Shown here piece by piece: positions 27,818-36,669 of a DNA stretch of 64,000 nt. A program made the position numbers and the translations under genes. The notes beneath the pieces are model-generated. The model did no database searches. It was not told the origin of the DNA and worked only from the letters and a program-made list of their open reading frames with translations. This DNA comes from Rhizobium chutanense (GTDB lineage Bacteria; Pseudomonadota; Alphaproteobacteria; Rhizobiales; Rhizobiaceae): NCBI RefSeq assembly GCF_002531935.1, contig NZ_NWSV01000002.1, positions 434,001-498,000 of the forward strand, written 5' to 3'. Each line of letters begins with the position of its first letter. Position 1 is the first letter of the stretch.

Positions 27818-28101
27818 TGGAAAGAGCAATCTTCAGCCTGATCTCCACGACCCAGCCGCAAGCTTCGATGGGAACAGCCGCGATCTCCTCCCCTCCCTCA
27901 TTCCTGTCCTCGGGCTTGACCCGAGGGATGTCACAGGAATCCAGTGCGCCCAAGTCCTTGGGCGCGGGAGACCCTACCTTACCGTCATATGAGTCATTCA
28001 CCACGCCGACGCGCGGTGGCTGGATTCCTGTGACAAGCACAGGAATGAGGGAGTATGAGGCAACGATACTCCCCTTCGTCGCACTCGAAGGGATGCACTA
28101 A
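27817..28101 (+). CDS. Repeat-derived linker reading frame between xdhA and xdhB
   Basis: 94 codons from ATG 27817 to TAA 28099-28101. The start overlaps the xdhA stop (TGATG), with a strong GAGGAGGT about 9 bases upstream, and the stop overlaps the xdhB start (TAATG). Most of it (27895-28051) is a palindromic element, so this is not an ordinary gene. Translation could serve only to couple xdhA to xdhB. The predicted protein ('...SSGLTRGMSQESSAPKSLG...') has no family. Whether it is translated is unknown. Confidence 0.35.
   Translation: MERAIFSLISTTQPQASMGTAAISSPPSFLSSGLTRGMSQESSAPKSLGAGDPTLPSYESFTTPTRGGWIPVTSTGMREYEATILPFVALEGMH
27895..28051. repeat. Palindromic element, family D, inside the xdh operon
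   Basis: CCCTCATTCCTGT (27895-27907) is inverted at 28039-28051. Inside are CTCGGG/CCCGAG around 27909-27925, a perfect GCGCCCAAG/CTTGGGCGC hairpin (27946-27954 and 27957-27965), and a GGATTCCTGTGACAAGCACA segment. A partial copy is at 21205-21240. Confidence 0.75.
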
Positions 28102-30440
28102 TGGACAAGTCCACCTTCGAAGACCCCAAAGCCATCATCTCCGGCCCGATGCACGGCTCGCAGCGTCATGATTCCGCGCACAAACACGTCACCGGAACAG
28201 CCGATTATATCGACGACATCCCCGAACCCGCAGGTCTCCTGCACGGCGCCCTCGGCCTCTCCGATCGGGCGCATGCCGAAATCCTCAGCATCGACCTGTC
28301 CGAAGTCGCCGCCTCTCCAGGCGTCGTCTGGGTCTTCACCGGCAAGGACGTGCCCGGTGTCAACGATACAAGCTCCAACGGCAGCCACGACGAGCCGCTG
28401 CTCGCCGAATCTTTGGTTCAGTTCCACGGCCAACCGATCTTTGCCGTCATCGCCGAAACGCGCGATGCCGCCCGCCGCGCCGCACGGCTGGCGAAGGTCG
28501 ACTATCGCGACCTGCCGCACTGGAGCGATATCGACGGCGCGCTTGCCAATGGCAGCCCGCTGGTCATCACCCCGATGACGCTCCATCGCGGCGAGCCGGA
28601 AACGGAAATGCCGAATGCTCCCAAGCGGTTGAAAGGCCAGATGCGCATTGGCGGACAGGAGCATTTCTATCTCGAAGGCCATATCGCCGTGGCCATCCCC
28701 GGCGAGGACGACGAGGTCACCGTCTGGTCCTCGACGCAGCATCCAAGCGAAATCCAGCATATCGTCGGCCATGTGCTCGATATCCCCTCCAACGCCGTCA
28801 CCGTCAACGTGCGCCGCATGGGCGGCGGCTTCGGCGGCAAGGAAACCCAGGGCAACCAGTTCGCCGCGCTTGCAGCGATCGCCGCCAAGAAGCTCGGCCG
28901 CGCCATCAAATTCCGTCCCGACCGCGACGAGGATATGAGCGCCACCGGCAAGCGCCATGATTTCCTCGTCGATTACGAAGTGGGCTTCGATACCGAGGGC
29001 CGCATCCACGCGGTCGACGCGACTTACGCCGCGCGTTGCGGCTTCTCATCGGATCTCTCTGGGCCGGTGACAGACCGCGCCCTCTTTCATGCCGATTCCA
29101 GCTATTTCTACCCGCATGTGAACCTGGTTTCGAAACCATTGAAGACGCACACCGTCTCCAACACCGCCTTCCGCGGCTTCGGTGGGCCGCAGGGCATGCT
29201 CGGCGCCGAACGCGTCATCGAGGAGATCGCCTACGCCCTCGGCAAGGACCCGCTCGATATCCGCAAGCTGAATTTCTATGGCCAGCCGGGTTCCGGGCGC
29301 ACGCTCACGCCTTACCATCAGGAGGTCGAGGACAATATCATCGCCCGTGTCGTCGACGAACTGGAAGAAACCGCGGAATACCGGGCGCGGCGCAATGCCA
29401 TCATCGCCTTCAACCGCGACAACCGTTACATCAGAAAGGGCATTGCCCTGACGCCGGTCAAATTCGGCATCTCCTTCACGATGACCGCCTTCAACCAGGC
29501 CGGTGCCCTCGTCCATATCTATCAGGACGGCTCGATCCACCTGAACCATGGCGGCACCGAAATGGGCCAGGGCCTCTACATCAAGGTGGCGCAGGTGCTG
29601 GCCGACAGCTTCCAGGTCGACATCGACCGGGTGAAGATCACCGCAACGACGACCGCCAAGGTGCCGAACACCTCGGCCACCGCCGCCTCATCCGGCTCGG
29701 ACCTGAACGGCATGGCAGCCTATGACGCCGCCCGCCAGATCAAGGAACGGCTGGTGGCCTTTGCCGCCGAGAAATGGGATGTGGCGCCTTCCGAGATCGT
29801 CTTCCTGCCGAACCGCGTGCGCGTCGGCGAAAGCGAGATCCCGTTCCCCGATTTCATCAAGCAGGCCTATTTCGCCCGCGTCCAGCTTTCCGCCGCCGGC
29901 TTCTACAAGACACCGAAGATCCACTGGGACCGTAAGGCCGGCCGCGGAACACCCTTCTACTATTTCGCCTATGGCGCCGCCTGCACCGAAGTCTCGATCG
30001 ATACGCTGACCGGCGAATATCTGATCGACCGCACCGACATCCTCCACGATGTCGGCCGCTCGCTGAACCCGGCAATCGACCTTGGCCAGGTCGAGGGCGC
30101 TTTCGTCCAGGGCATGGGCTGGTTGACGACGGAAGAACTCTGGTGGGACGACAAGGGCCGACTGCGCACCCATGCCCCCTCGACCTACAAGATCCCGCTC
30201 GCCTCCGACCGCCCGAAGATCTTCAACGTCCGCCTGGCCGAATGGTCGGAGAACACCGAGGCCACCATCGGCCGCTCCAAGGCCGTCGGCGAACCGCCCT
30301 TCATGCTGGCAATCTCGGTGCTCGAAGCGCTGTCAATGGCGGTGGCGAGTGTGGCGGATTACAAGGCGTGCCCGAGGCTCGATGCGCCGGCGACGCCGGA
30401 ACGAGTGTTGATGGCAGTGGAGCGGATGAAACGGGTGTAG
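28101..30440 (+). CDS. xdhB: Xanthine dehydrogenase molybdopterin-binding subunit
   Basis: 779 residues. GAAGGG lies 8 bases before the ATG. The molybdopterin signatures 'RRMGGGFGGKETQ', 'FRGFGGPQGMLGAE' and 'NHGGTEMGQGLY' are present, along with the late catalytic Glu region 'KAVGEPPFMLAISV'. It hydroxylates hypoxanthine and xanthine to urate. The N-terminus 'GSQRHDSAHKHVTGTADYIDD' is canonical, so the palindromic element upstream has not destroyed the coding sequence. Confidence 0.95.
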   Translation: MDKSTFEDPKAIISGPMHGSQRHDSAHKHVTGTADYIDDIPEPAGLLHGALGLSDRAHAEILSIDLSEVAASPGVVWVFTGKDVPGVNDTSSNGSHDEPLLAESLVQFHGQPIFAVIAETRDAARRAARLAKVDYRDLPHWSDIDGALANGSPLVITPMTLHRGEPETEMPNAPKRLKGQMRIGGQEHFYLEGHIAVAIPGEDDEVTVWSSTQHPSEIQHIVGHVLDIPSNAVTVNVRRMGGGFGGKETQGNQFAALAAIAAKKLGRAIKFRPDRDEDMSATGKRHDFLVDYEVGFDTEGRIHAVDATYAARCGFSSDLSGPVTDRALFHADSSYFYPHVNLVSKPLKTHTVSNTAFRGFGGPQGMLGAERVIEEIAYALGKDPLDIRKLNFYGQPGSGRTLTPYHQEVEDNIIARVVDELEETAEYRARRNAIIAFNRDNRYIRKGIALTPVKFGISFTMTAFNQAGALVHIYQDGSIHLNHGGTEMGQGLYIKVAQVLADSFQVDIDRVKITATTTAKVPNTSATAASSGSDLNGMAAYDAARQIKERLVAFAAEKWDVAPSEIVFLPNRVRVGESEIPFPDFIKQAYFARVQLSAAGFYKTPKIHWDRKAGRGTPFYYFAYGAACTEVSIDTLTGEYLIDRTDILHDVGRSLNPAIDLGQVEGAFVQGMGWLTTEELWWDDKGRLRTHAPSTYKIPLASDRPKIFNVRLAEWSENTEATIGRSKAVGEPPFMLAISVLEALSMAVASVADYKACPRLDAPATPERVLMAVERMKRV

Positions 30441-30497
30441 GATGAAAAGGCGACCGGCTCGTTTGTCGCTTGAGCAGGACCGGCAGAGCGGGCGGCA

Positions 30498-30707
30498 CCC
30501 CCCTCTGTCCTGCCGGACATCTCCCCCACAAGGGGGGAGATCGGCTGGGGGTGACGGCTTCCCCAAACAACTCAGCGACTGCTCCTCTTCCAACGAGACG
30601 GAAAGGGAACGATGGTCTGACTTCTTGCCAATCTCCCCCCTTGTGGGGGTCCGAAGGACGGGTCGAGACCCGCGGCTCGACCCCGGGTCCGGCAGGACAG
30701 AGGGGGG
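30498..30707. repeat. Palindromic intergenic element, family A (copy 3) with a nested insertion
   Basis: The ends are as in copies 1 and 2. In the right arm, the expected GGGGGAGATG.CCGGCAGG is interrupted at about 30650-30688 by roughly 39 bases that contain their own inverted repeat GGGTCGAG/CTCGACCC (30660-30667 and 30676-30683). The remaining 300-bp gap between xdhB and xdhC holds nothing else. Confidence 0.75.
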
Positions 30708-30740
30708 TATCCCGCGTACGGGCCTATCGGCCGCTCTCCC

Positions 30741-31559
30741 ATGACCAACCTCCCCACCTTCCTCACCGCTCACCCCGACAGCATCCTCGTTGACATCACC
30801 GGCACCCAAGGCTCCACCCCACGCGAAGCTGGCGCCTTCATGCTCGTCTCGCCAACTGCCCTATGGGGTACCATCGGCGGCGGCCAGTTCGAGTTCATGG
30901 CGATCGCAAATGCGCGGGAAATGCTGGCGGGGACCGGCGGGGCGCTTACCATGGACATCCCGCTCGGCCCCGAAATCGGCCAGTGCTGCGGCGGGCGCAC
31001 GCAGTTGCGGTTTCGGCGGTTGACGCAGACGCTGAAGGATGATCTCGAGGCAAGGCTTGCCGGCGAGATCGAGCGTCTGCCCGAAGTCTATCTCTTCGGA
31101 GCCGGCCATGTCGGCCGGGCGCTGGCGGCAGCTCTTGCGCCGCTACCCCTATCGGTGACGGTCGTCGAGACCCGGCAGGAGGAACTCGCCAATCTGCCTG
31201 ATGAAACCAAGACCCGGCTGGTGCCAATGCCGGAAGCGCTGGTAAAGGATATTCCATCCGGCGGCGCAGTCGTCATCCTGACACACGACCATGCGCTTGA
31301 TTTTCTTATCGCCCGCGAAGCGCTTGAGAGAACCGATATTGCCTATACCGGCATGATCGGCTCATCGACCAAGCGCGCCACCTTCGCAAGCTGGCTTTCC
31401 CGTGAAGGCGGTGGAGAGCGGGGCTGGATGGAGCGGCTGACGCTGCCGATCGGCGGCTCGATGGTCAGGGACAAGCGTCCCGAGGTCATCGCCGCCATGA
31501 CCGCCGCCGAGATCCTGACGGCACTTGCGGCCTACCGCATGCGCTCGTCCTCGCAATAG
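30741..31559 (+). CDS. xdhC: Xanthine dehydrogenase accessory protein XdhC
   Basis: 272 residues. 'DITGTQGSTPREAGAFMLV' at the start, 'GTIGGGQFEFMAI' and 'CCGGRTQLRF' (Cys pair), then a Rossmann-like C-terminal domain ('VYLFGAGHVGRALAAAL') identify XdhC. It binds and sulfurates the molybdenum cofactor before insertion into XdhB. No strong ribosome site is seen before 30741. It is separated from xdhB by a repeat, not a new regulatory gene, so it probably belongs to the same unit. Confidence 0.94.
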   Translation: MTNLPTFLTAHPDSILVDITGTQGSTPREAGAFMLVSPTALWGTIGGGQFEFMAIANAREMLAGTGGALTMDIPLGPEIGQCCGGRTQLRFRRLTQTLKDDLEARLAGEIERLPEVYLFGAGHVGRALAAALAPLPLSVTVVETRQEELANLPDETKTRLVPMPEALVKDIPSGGAVVILTHDHALDFLIAREALERTDIAYTGMIGSSTKRATFASWLSREGGGERGWMERLTLPIGGSMVRDKRPEVIAAMTAAEILTALAAYRMRSSSQ

Positions 31560-31735
31560 GGATCGCGTCCGTCGAGAAAACCGAGGTCGCGTTTGACGCG
31601 ATCCGGCATGGCATTGAGGTCAAGCCGGGGTAGACGGCAGAAGCGGTTGATAGTGCCGGCCAGCCGGGCGGCAAGACGCTGGAAAACGCCGCCACTCCGC
31701 GGCAATCGGTTCTCTTCGGCAACATGGCAATCCAT
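31532..31735 (-). CDS. DUF1127-like small protein
   Basis: 67 residues from ATG 31735, with GAGGTGA upstream on the minus strand. 'LNAMPDRVKRDLGFLDGRDP' is the DUF1127-type C-terminal pattern; the N-terminal half is Arg-rich. DUF1127 proteins of rhizobia and Agrobacterium bind RNA and affect phosphate and carbon physiology. The gene overlaps the end of xdhC by 28 bp in the opposite direction and is divergent from the LysR gene. Confidence 0.7.
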   Translation of the reverse strand: MDCHVAEENRLPRSGGVFQRLAARLAGTINRFCRLPRLDLNAMPDRVKRDLGFLDGRDPYCEDERMR

Positions 31736-31835
31736 GACATCACCTCATCCGTTTGTGGTATGAGTTGCAGTCTGCCGCCAAAAATGCTGCAATTCCAATC
31801 GAACGACCGTCTGCCTGCATCAAGAGAACTTATCC

Positions 31836-32732
31836 ATGAAACTGTCGAAACAATTCCCGCTGAATGCGCTGCGCGTCTTCGAGACCGCCGCCCGGCTCGG
31901 CAGTTTCACCAAGGCGGGCGACGAGCTCGGCATGACGCAGACGGCCGTCAGCTACCAGATCAAGCTCTTGGAGGAGAATGTCGGCGAGCCGCTCTTCCTG
32001 CGCCGCCCCCGCCAGATCGTGCTGACGGAGACCGGCGAACGGCTGGCGCCGAAGGTGACCGAAGCCTTCGCCATGCTGCATGACGCGATGGCGACGGCGC
32101 GTGACAGTGTCGAAGGTACGCTCGCGATCAGTTCGACCCACACCTTCGCCTCGAAATGGCTGGCGCCGCGTCTCGGCTCCTTCCACCTGAAGCATCCGGC
32201 GATCGCGGTGCGCTTCCAAGCAACCGCGGACATCATCGACTTTACCCGCGAACAGATCGACGTCGGCATCCGTTGGGGCGACGGCAACTGGCCCGGGCTG
32301 GTGCTGCACCGGCTGATGGGCCTGGAATTCACGCCGATGCTGAGCCCGAAGCTGGCGGAATCGGCAGGCGGCATCAAGGAGCCGCGCGATCTCCTGAAGT
32401 TCGATCTCTTCGATGCCGGCGACATCTGGTGGAAACAATGGTTCGAGGCGGCCGGGGTCACGGAAACGGATCTCGACCGGCGCCCGCGTAACCAGCTCGG
32501 CTCCCAGGCCGTGGAAGCCGATGCGGCGATGGCCGGCCACGGCGTCGCCATCCTCAATCCGGCTTTCTATGCGGGCGAGATCGCGCTCGGCCGGCTCTAT
32601 CAGCCCTTCGAGCTGACCCGCAGCGACGGCAAGGCCTATTGGCTCGTCTATCCTGAAAATCGCCGCAACGTGCCGAAGATCAAGGCCTTCCGCAACTGGA
32701 TCCTCGAAGAGATGAAGGCGGCCGGGCATTAA
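31836..32732 (+). CDS. LysR family regulator, GcvA-like
   Basis: 298 residues. The N-terminal helix-turn-helix 'FPLNALRVFETAARLGSFTKAGDELGMTQTAVSYQIK' is of the GcvA subgroup. The effector domain has 'GIRWGDGNWPGL', typical of that group. Position next to xdhC and puuD suggests control of purine breakdown, but GcvA-type regulators have many roles. A terminator follows. Confidence 0.88.
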   Translation: MKLSKQFPLNALRVFETAARLGSFTKAGDELGMTQTAVSYQIKLLEENVGEPLFLRRPRQIVLTETGERLAPKVTEAFAMLHDAMATARDSVEGTLAISSTHTFASKWLAPRLGSFHLKHPAIAVRFQATADIIDFTREQIDVGIRWGDGNWPGLVLHRLMGLEFTPMLSPKLAESAGGIKEPRDLLKFDLFDAGDIWWKQWFEAAGVTETDLDRRPRNQLGSQAVEADAAMAGHGVAILNPAFYAGEIALGRLYQPFELTRSDGKAYWLVYPENRRNVPKIKAFRNWILEEMKAAGH

Positions 32733-32745
32733 AGCCGCGGACATC

Positions 32746-32772
32746 AGGCCCGGCTCGCATGCCGGGCCTTTC
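32746..32772. terminator. Terminator shared by convergent genes
   Basis: AGGCCCGGC (32746-32754) and GCCGGGCCT (32761-32769) form a 9-bp stem with a 6-base loop, followed by TTCC. It lies between the stops of the LysR gene and the minus-strand gene at 32785. Confidence 0.75.
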
Positions 32773-32784
32773 CGTGCTCAGACA

Positions 32785-33117
32785 TCAATATCCCATCTCC
32801 GGCGCATAAAAACAGCGCGGCGTGTCCTCGTTCGGGAACAGACAGAGATGATAGTCGTTGTCGCCCGATTGCATCGCCTTCGTCATCGGCAGCAGGAAAA
32901 CGTGAGCATGCGTGACCAGCCGGTGGTCGCCCGGCAGCAAGGTTACACGATATCCACCCGGCGTCACCGCCACGCTTTTCGAAGGGATCATCTGGCAATC
33001 GCCATTATGACTGTCGCCATTGCAACAATAGGGGTCGTAACTCCACCCCGTGGGTGCGTCGTGAGCCGTGGCCAGCGACGCATACGCAATCATCACACAC
33101 GTCAGAATACTGCGCAT
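32785..33117 (-). CDS. Small secreted cysteine-containing protein, function unknown
   Basis: 110 residues from ATG 33117. A short signal peptide ('ILTCVMIAYASLATA', then HDAPTGW) is followed by 'YDPYCCNGDSHNGDCQMIP' with three Cys and later 'HLCLF' and 'RCFYAPEMGY'. The even spacing suggests a disulfide-bonded periplasmic protein. Related short proteins are common in rhizobia without known roles. The 288 bp upstream, to puuD, hold no gene. Confidence 0.7.
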   Translation of the reverse strand: MRSILTCVMIAYASLATAHDAPTGWSYDPYCCNGDSHNGDCQMIPSKSVAVTPGGYRVTLLPGDHRLVTHAHVFLLPMTKAMQSGDNDYHLCLFPNEDTPRCFYAPEMGY

Positions 33118-33405
33118 GGCATCTTCTCCGTCGATGAATGCGCCGCCGACGATCTAATGGTTTTTATTTATTCCGGCGGCCTGCAACATAACTGTAATCG
33201 AGGCATCTCAGTTTCAAGATCCGCTGAATTAGCAGATCGAGCATAAGCCGGGGATAATGCACAGCCTTCTCGGCAGCTTTTAGGCACGCAACAACAGATC
33301 GGCGGTCCGGCCACGATCGACAGCTTTGACGAAACTCAATCTCCTCTTCCCTCCCCGCCAAAATTTCCGCAATGTCACGAGTCGGAGGAAGACAAGGGGA
33401 ACTCG

Positions 33406-34644
33406 ATGTATGAATATGCCATAGCATGGGAATGGCTCGCCTTCGCGGCGCGCTGGTTCCATGTCGTTACCGCGATCGCCTGGATCGGATCGTCCTTCTA
33501 TTTCATCGCGCTCGATCTCGGATTGGTCAAACGCCCGCATCTGCCGCGCGGCGCCTATGGCGAGGAATGGCAGGTCCATGGCGGCGGCTTCTATCATATC
33601 CAGAAATACCTGGTGGCGCCCGCACAAATGCCGGAACACCTGACCTGGTTCAAATACGAGAGCTATTTCACCTGGATCTCCGGCTTTCTGATGCTCTGCA
33701 TCGTCTATTACGGCGGCGCCGACCTCTTCCTCATCGACCGGCATGTGCTCGATATCAGTCCGCCGGTGGCGATCCTGATCTCGCTGGCATCGCTCGTTTT
33801 CGGCTGGATCGTCTACGACCTGCTCTGCAAATCCCCGCTTGGGCGCAACACCTGGGGGCTGATGGCGGTGCTCTATGTCGTGCTCGTCTTCATGGCCTGG
33901 GGTTATACGCAGCTTTTCACCGGCCGCGCCGCCTTCCTGCATCTCGGCGCCTTCACCGCGACGATCATGTCGGCCAACGTCTTCATGATCATCATCCCGA
34001 ACCAGAAGATCGTCGTTGCCGATCTGATTGCCGGCCGCACGCCCGATCCGAAATACGGACAGATCGCCAAGCAGCGTTCGCTGCACAACAACTACCTGAC
34101 CCTGCCCGTCATTTTCTTCATGCTGTCGAACCATTATCCGCTGGCCTTCGGCACCGCATTCAACTGGGTGATCGCCGCTCTGGTCTTCCTGATGGGCGTC
34201 ACCATCCGCCACTGGTTCAACACCACCCATGCCAGGAAAGGCCGGCCGACCTGGACCTGGATCGTCACCGTCATCCTCTTCATCCTGATCATGTGGCTGT
34301 CGACCGTGCCGAAGCAGCTGACCGGCGAAACCGATGCGGCGGCGGTCGCGCCCGCCTTCCAGCAATTCGCCGGCGATCCGCATTTTCCCGCCGTCAAGCA
34401 ACTGGTCTCGACGCGCTGCTCCATGTGCCATGCGGCCGAGCCCGCCTATGAGGGCATCGTGCGGCCGCCGAAGGGCGTGATGCTGGAAAACGACGCTGAT
34501 ATCGCCGCCCATGCCCGAGAAATCTATATACAGGCAGGCCGCAGCCATGCCATGCCGCCCGGCAATATCACCGATATCACCCCCGACGAACGCAAACTGC
34601 TCGTCGCATGGTTCGAAAGCGCAGCCGAAGGCAGGAAACAATGA
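33406..34644 (+). CDS. puuD: Urate hydroxylase PuuD (membrane urate oxidase with cytochrome c domain)
   Basis: 412 residues. About eight membrane segments in the first 310 residues (DUF989), with 'ARWFHVVTAIAWIGSSFYF' first, then a C-terminal cytochrome c domain with the heme motif CSMCH at residues 338-342 and a Met ligand candidate in 'SHAMPPGN'. It oxidises urate to 5-hydroxyisourate and passes electrons to the respiratory chain, replacing soluble uricase. The stop overlaps the guaD start (ATGA), showing a purine operon. Confidence 0.94.
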   Translation: MYEYAIAWEWLAFAARWFHVVTAIAWIGSSFYFIALDLGLVKRPHLPRGAYGEEWQVHGGGFYHIQKYLVAPAQMPEHLTWFKYESYFTWISGFLMLCIVYYGGADLFLIDRHVLDISPPVAILISLASLVFGWIVYDLLCKSPLGRNTWGLMAVLYVVLVFMAWGYTQLFTGRAAFLHLGAFTATIMSANVFMIIIPNQKIVVADLIAGRTPDPKYGQIAKQRSLHNNYLTLPVIFFMLSNHYPLAFGTAFNWVIAALVFLMGVTIRHWFNTTHARKGRPTWTWIVTVILFILIMWLSTVPKQLTGETDAAAVAPAFQQFAGDPHFPAVKQLVSTRCSMCHAAEPAYEGIVRPPKGVMLENDADIAAHAREIYIQAGRSHAMPPGNITDITPDERKLLVAWFESAAEGRKQ

Positions 34645-35948
34645 CGACGACACTTCTCCGCGGCCGCCTGCTGTCTTTCCATCGCGCGCCGCTGAGTCTG
34701 ACCGACAGCCAGAGCTATCTCTACGAGGAGGACGGCGGCCTGCTGATCGAGGACGGGCTGATCGCGGCGGTCGGCGCCTATGCCGACGTCAAGGCGAAGG
34801 CAGCCGCTGACGTGGCCGAGATCGACCACCGCCCGCATCTGATCCTGCCCGGCTTCATCGACATGCATCTGCATTTTCCGCAGATGCAGGTGATCGCCTC
34901 CTATGCCGCAAACCTGCTCGAGTGGCTGAACACCTATACTTTTCCCGAGGAATGCCGCTTCGTCGAAAGCGCCCATGCTGAAAGGATCGCCACGCATTTC
35001 TACGACGAACTGATTCGCCACGGCACGACGACGGCGGTCGCCTATTGCTCTGTGCACAAGACCTCGGCCGACGCCTTCTTCGCCGAGGCGATGAAGCGCA
35101 ACATGCGCATGGTCGGCGGCAAGGTGATGATGGACCGCAACGCCCCGCAGGGTCTGCTCGACACGCCGGAGATGGGTTATGACGAGACCCGCCAGGTGAT
35201 CGCGGACTGGCACGGCAAGGGCCGCAACCATGTCGCCATCACCCCACGCTTCGCCATCACCTCGACGCCGGCGCAGATGGAAGCGACAGCAGCGCTCGCC
35301 CGCGAATTTCCCGACCTGCACATTCAGACGCATCTTTCGGAAAATCACGACGAGATCAAATTCACCTGCGAGCTCTATCCCGACGCGATCGACTATACCG
35401 ACATCTACGCCCGCTACGGCCTGCTCGGGCCGAAAAGCCTCTTCGGCCATGCGATCCATCTCTCCGAGCGCGAAGCCGATGTCATGAGCGAGACGGGCTC
35501 CGTCGCCGTCCACTGCCCGACATCGAACCTCTTCCTCGGCTCCGGCCTGTTTCCGCTGAAGGCGCTCTCGCGCCGCGAAAATCCGGTGCGCATCGGCGTC
35601 GCAACCGACATCGGCGGCGGCTCCAGCTATTCGATGCTGAGGACGATGGACGAGGCCTACAAGATCCAGCAGTTGCTCGGCGAACGGCTGAACCCGCTGG
35701 AAAGCTATTACCTGATGACGCGCGGCAATGCCGAGGCCCTGTCGCTGGCCGACCGGATCGGCACGCTGGACCCCGGCACCGAAGCCGATCTCGTCGTCCT
35801 CGACGCCGCCGCGACCCCGGCCATGGCGCTGAAGATGGAGGTGGTGAAGACGCTGCCCGAGGAACTCTTCCTCCTGCAGACGATGGGCGACGATCGGGCG
35901 ATCGCCGAGACCTATGTGGCGGGCGTCGCTTTGAAAAAGACCCTTTAG
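34641..35948 (+). CDS. guaD: Guanine deaminase
   Basis: 435 residues from ATG 34641, with AGGAAA before it; overlaps puuD by 4 bp. Amidohydrolase metal ligands: 'GFIDMHLHFPQ' (HxH), 'QTHLSENHDE', 'FGHAIHL', and 'VATDIGGGSS' (Asp). 'HGTTTAVAYCSVHKTS' is typical of guanine deaminases. It converts guanine to xanthine and ammonia, feeding the xdh enzymes upstream. Confidence 0.94.
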   Translation: MTTTLLRGRLLSFHRAPLSLTDSQSYLYEEDGGLLIEDGLIAAVGAYADVKAKAAADVAEIDHRPHLILPGFIDMHLHFPQMQVIASYAANLLEWLNTYTFPEECRFVESAHAERIATHFYDELIRHGTTTAVAYCSVHKTSADAFFAEAMKRNMRMVGGKVMMDRNAPQGLLDTPEMGYDETRQVIADWHGKGRNHVAITPRFAITSTPAQMEATAALAREFPDLHIQTHLSENHDEIKFTCELYPDAIDYTDIYARYGLLGPKSLFGHAIHLSEREADVMSETGSVAVHCPTSNLFLGSGLFPLKALSRRENPVRIGVATDIGGGSSYSMLRTMDEAYKIQQLLGERLNPLESYYLMTRGNAEALSLADRIGTLDPGTEADLVVLDAAATPAMALKMEVVKTLPEELFLLQTMGDDRAIAETYVAGVALKKTL

Positions 35949-36001
35949 GCAAACTTGCAAAAATCCACCGATCTTCCCATAGTTCCACAAGGAGAAAAAC
36001 T

Positions 36002-36262
36002 ATGGACCTGACCGTTTCCTTACCGGATGAATTGGCGAGTTACATCAAGAGAAAGGTCGCTTCCGGCGGTTACAGCTCTTCGAGCGACGTCGTGAGCGAA
36101 GCCCTGCGGCTGCTTGAAGAGCGCGATAGCGCCAAAGCCCGCGAGGTCGAACGGCTGCGGGATGCATGGCACGAAGGAATACAGAGCGGAGATTTCGCTC
36201 CTTTGGATATCGATGCTGTAAAGGCCGAAGGACGCCGGCGGTTTGCCGCCTCCAAAGCTTGA
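36002..36262 (+). CDS. ParD-type antitoxin (ribbon-helix-helix)
   Basis: 86 residues. AAGGAGAAAAACT precedes the ATG. 'DLTVSLPDELASYIKRKVASGGYSSSSDVVSEALRLLEE' is a CopG/ParD ribbon-helix-helix domain that binds its own promoter; the C-terminal half would wrap the toxin. The partner frame follows after 3 bp but is disrupted. The antitoxin may now be an orphan regulator. Confidence 0.85.
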   Translation: MDLTVSLPDELASYIKRKVASGGYSSSSDVVSEALRLLEERDSAKAREVERLRDAWHEGIQSGDFAPLDIDAVKAEGRRRFAASKA

Positions 36263-36265
36263 TCG

Positions 36266-36564
36266 ATGGCCGCAGTTTTTATTCGAGCCGAGCCCGCTCG
36301 GACATGCTGGATATCTGGTTGTGGATCGCCGGCAGCAGCGGCCAGACAATGGCCGATACCATCATCGCCCGTATCGAAAAGCGCATTTCCTCTTTGAGCC
36401 GGCACCCGCAAATGGGTCCGAAACGACCGGAGATTGCTGAGGACGCCCGGGTGTTGGTGGTCGAAAGGTGGCTCGTGCTCTATTCTTTTGATAGCGAAGA
36501 CGTTCGCATTGTGCGCGTCATGGATGGAGCGAGCGACCTGCGCGATATTCCGTGGGAAGAATAA
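36266..36564 (+). pseudogene. ParE-type toxin with a single-base deletion
   Basis: From ATG 36266 the frame reads 'MAAVFIRAE' and then leaves the family; the matching continuation 'ARSDMLDIWLWIAG...' starts in another frame at 36292, sharing the G at 36292. Adding one G (GAG|GCC) restores a 99-residue RelE/ParE protein ending 'DGASDLRDIPWEE'. Typical ParE length is 95-100. An internal ATG at 36304 would give an N-terminally clipped version. Either the toxin is inactivated or there is a base error. Confidence 0.75.
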
Positions 36565-36669
36565 CCATTCGCGACATCGCTATCGGCAAGCTCCCCCGCA
36601 ATTTCTCATAACGTCCTTCCTCATTCCATGTTACGGCGATAGCCGCATTCCGATGTGAAGGTTCCATTC

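Noticed and set aside
33118..33405. Possible tRNA or attachment fragment before puuD
   Set aside because: No cloverleaf or T-loop sequence could be built; only a promoter-sized gap is seen.
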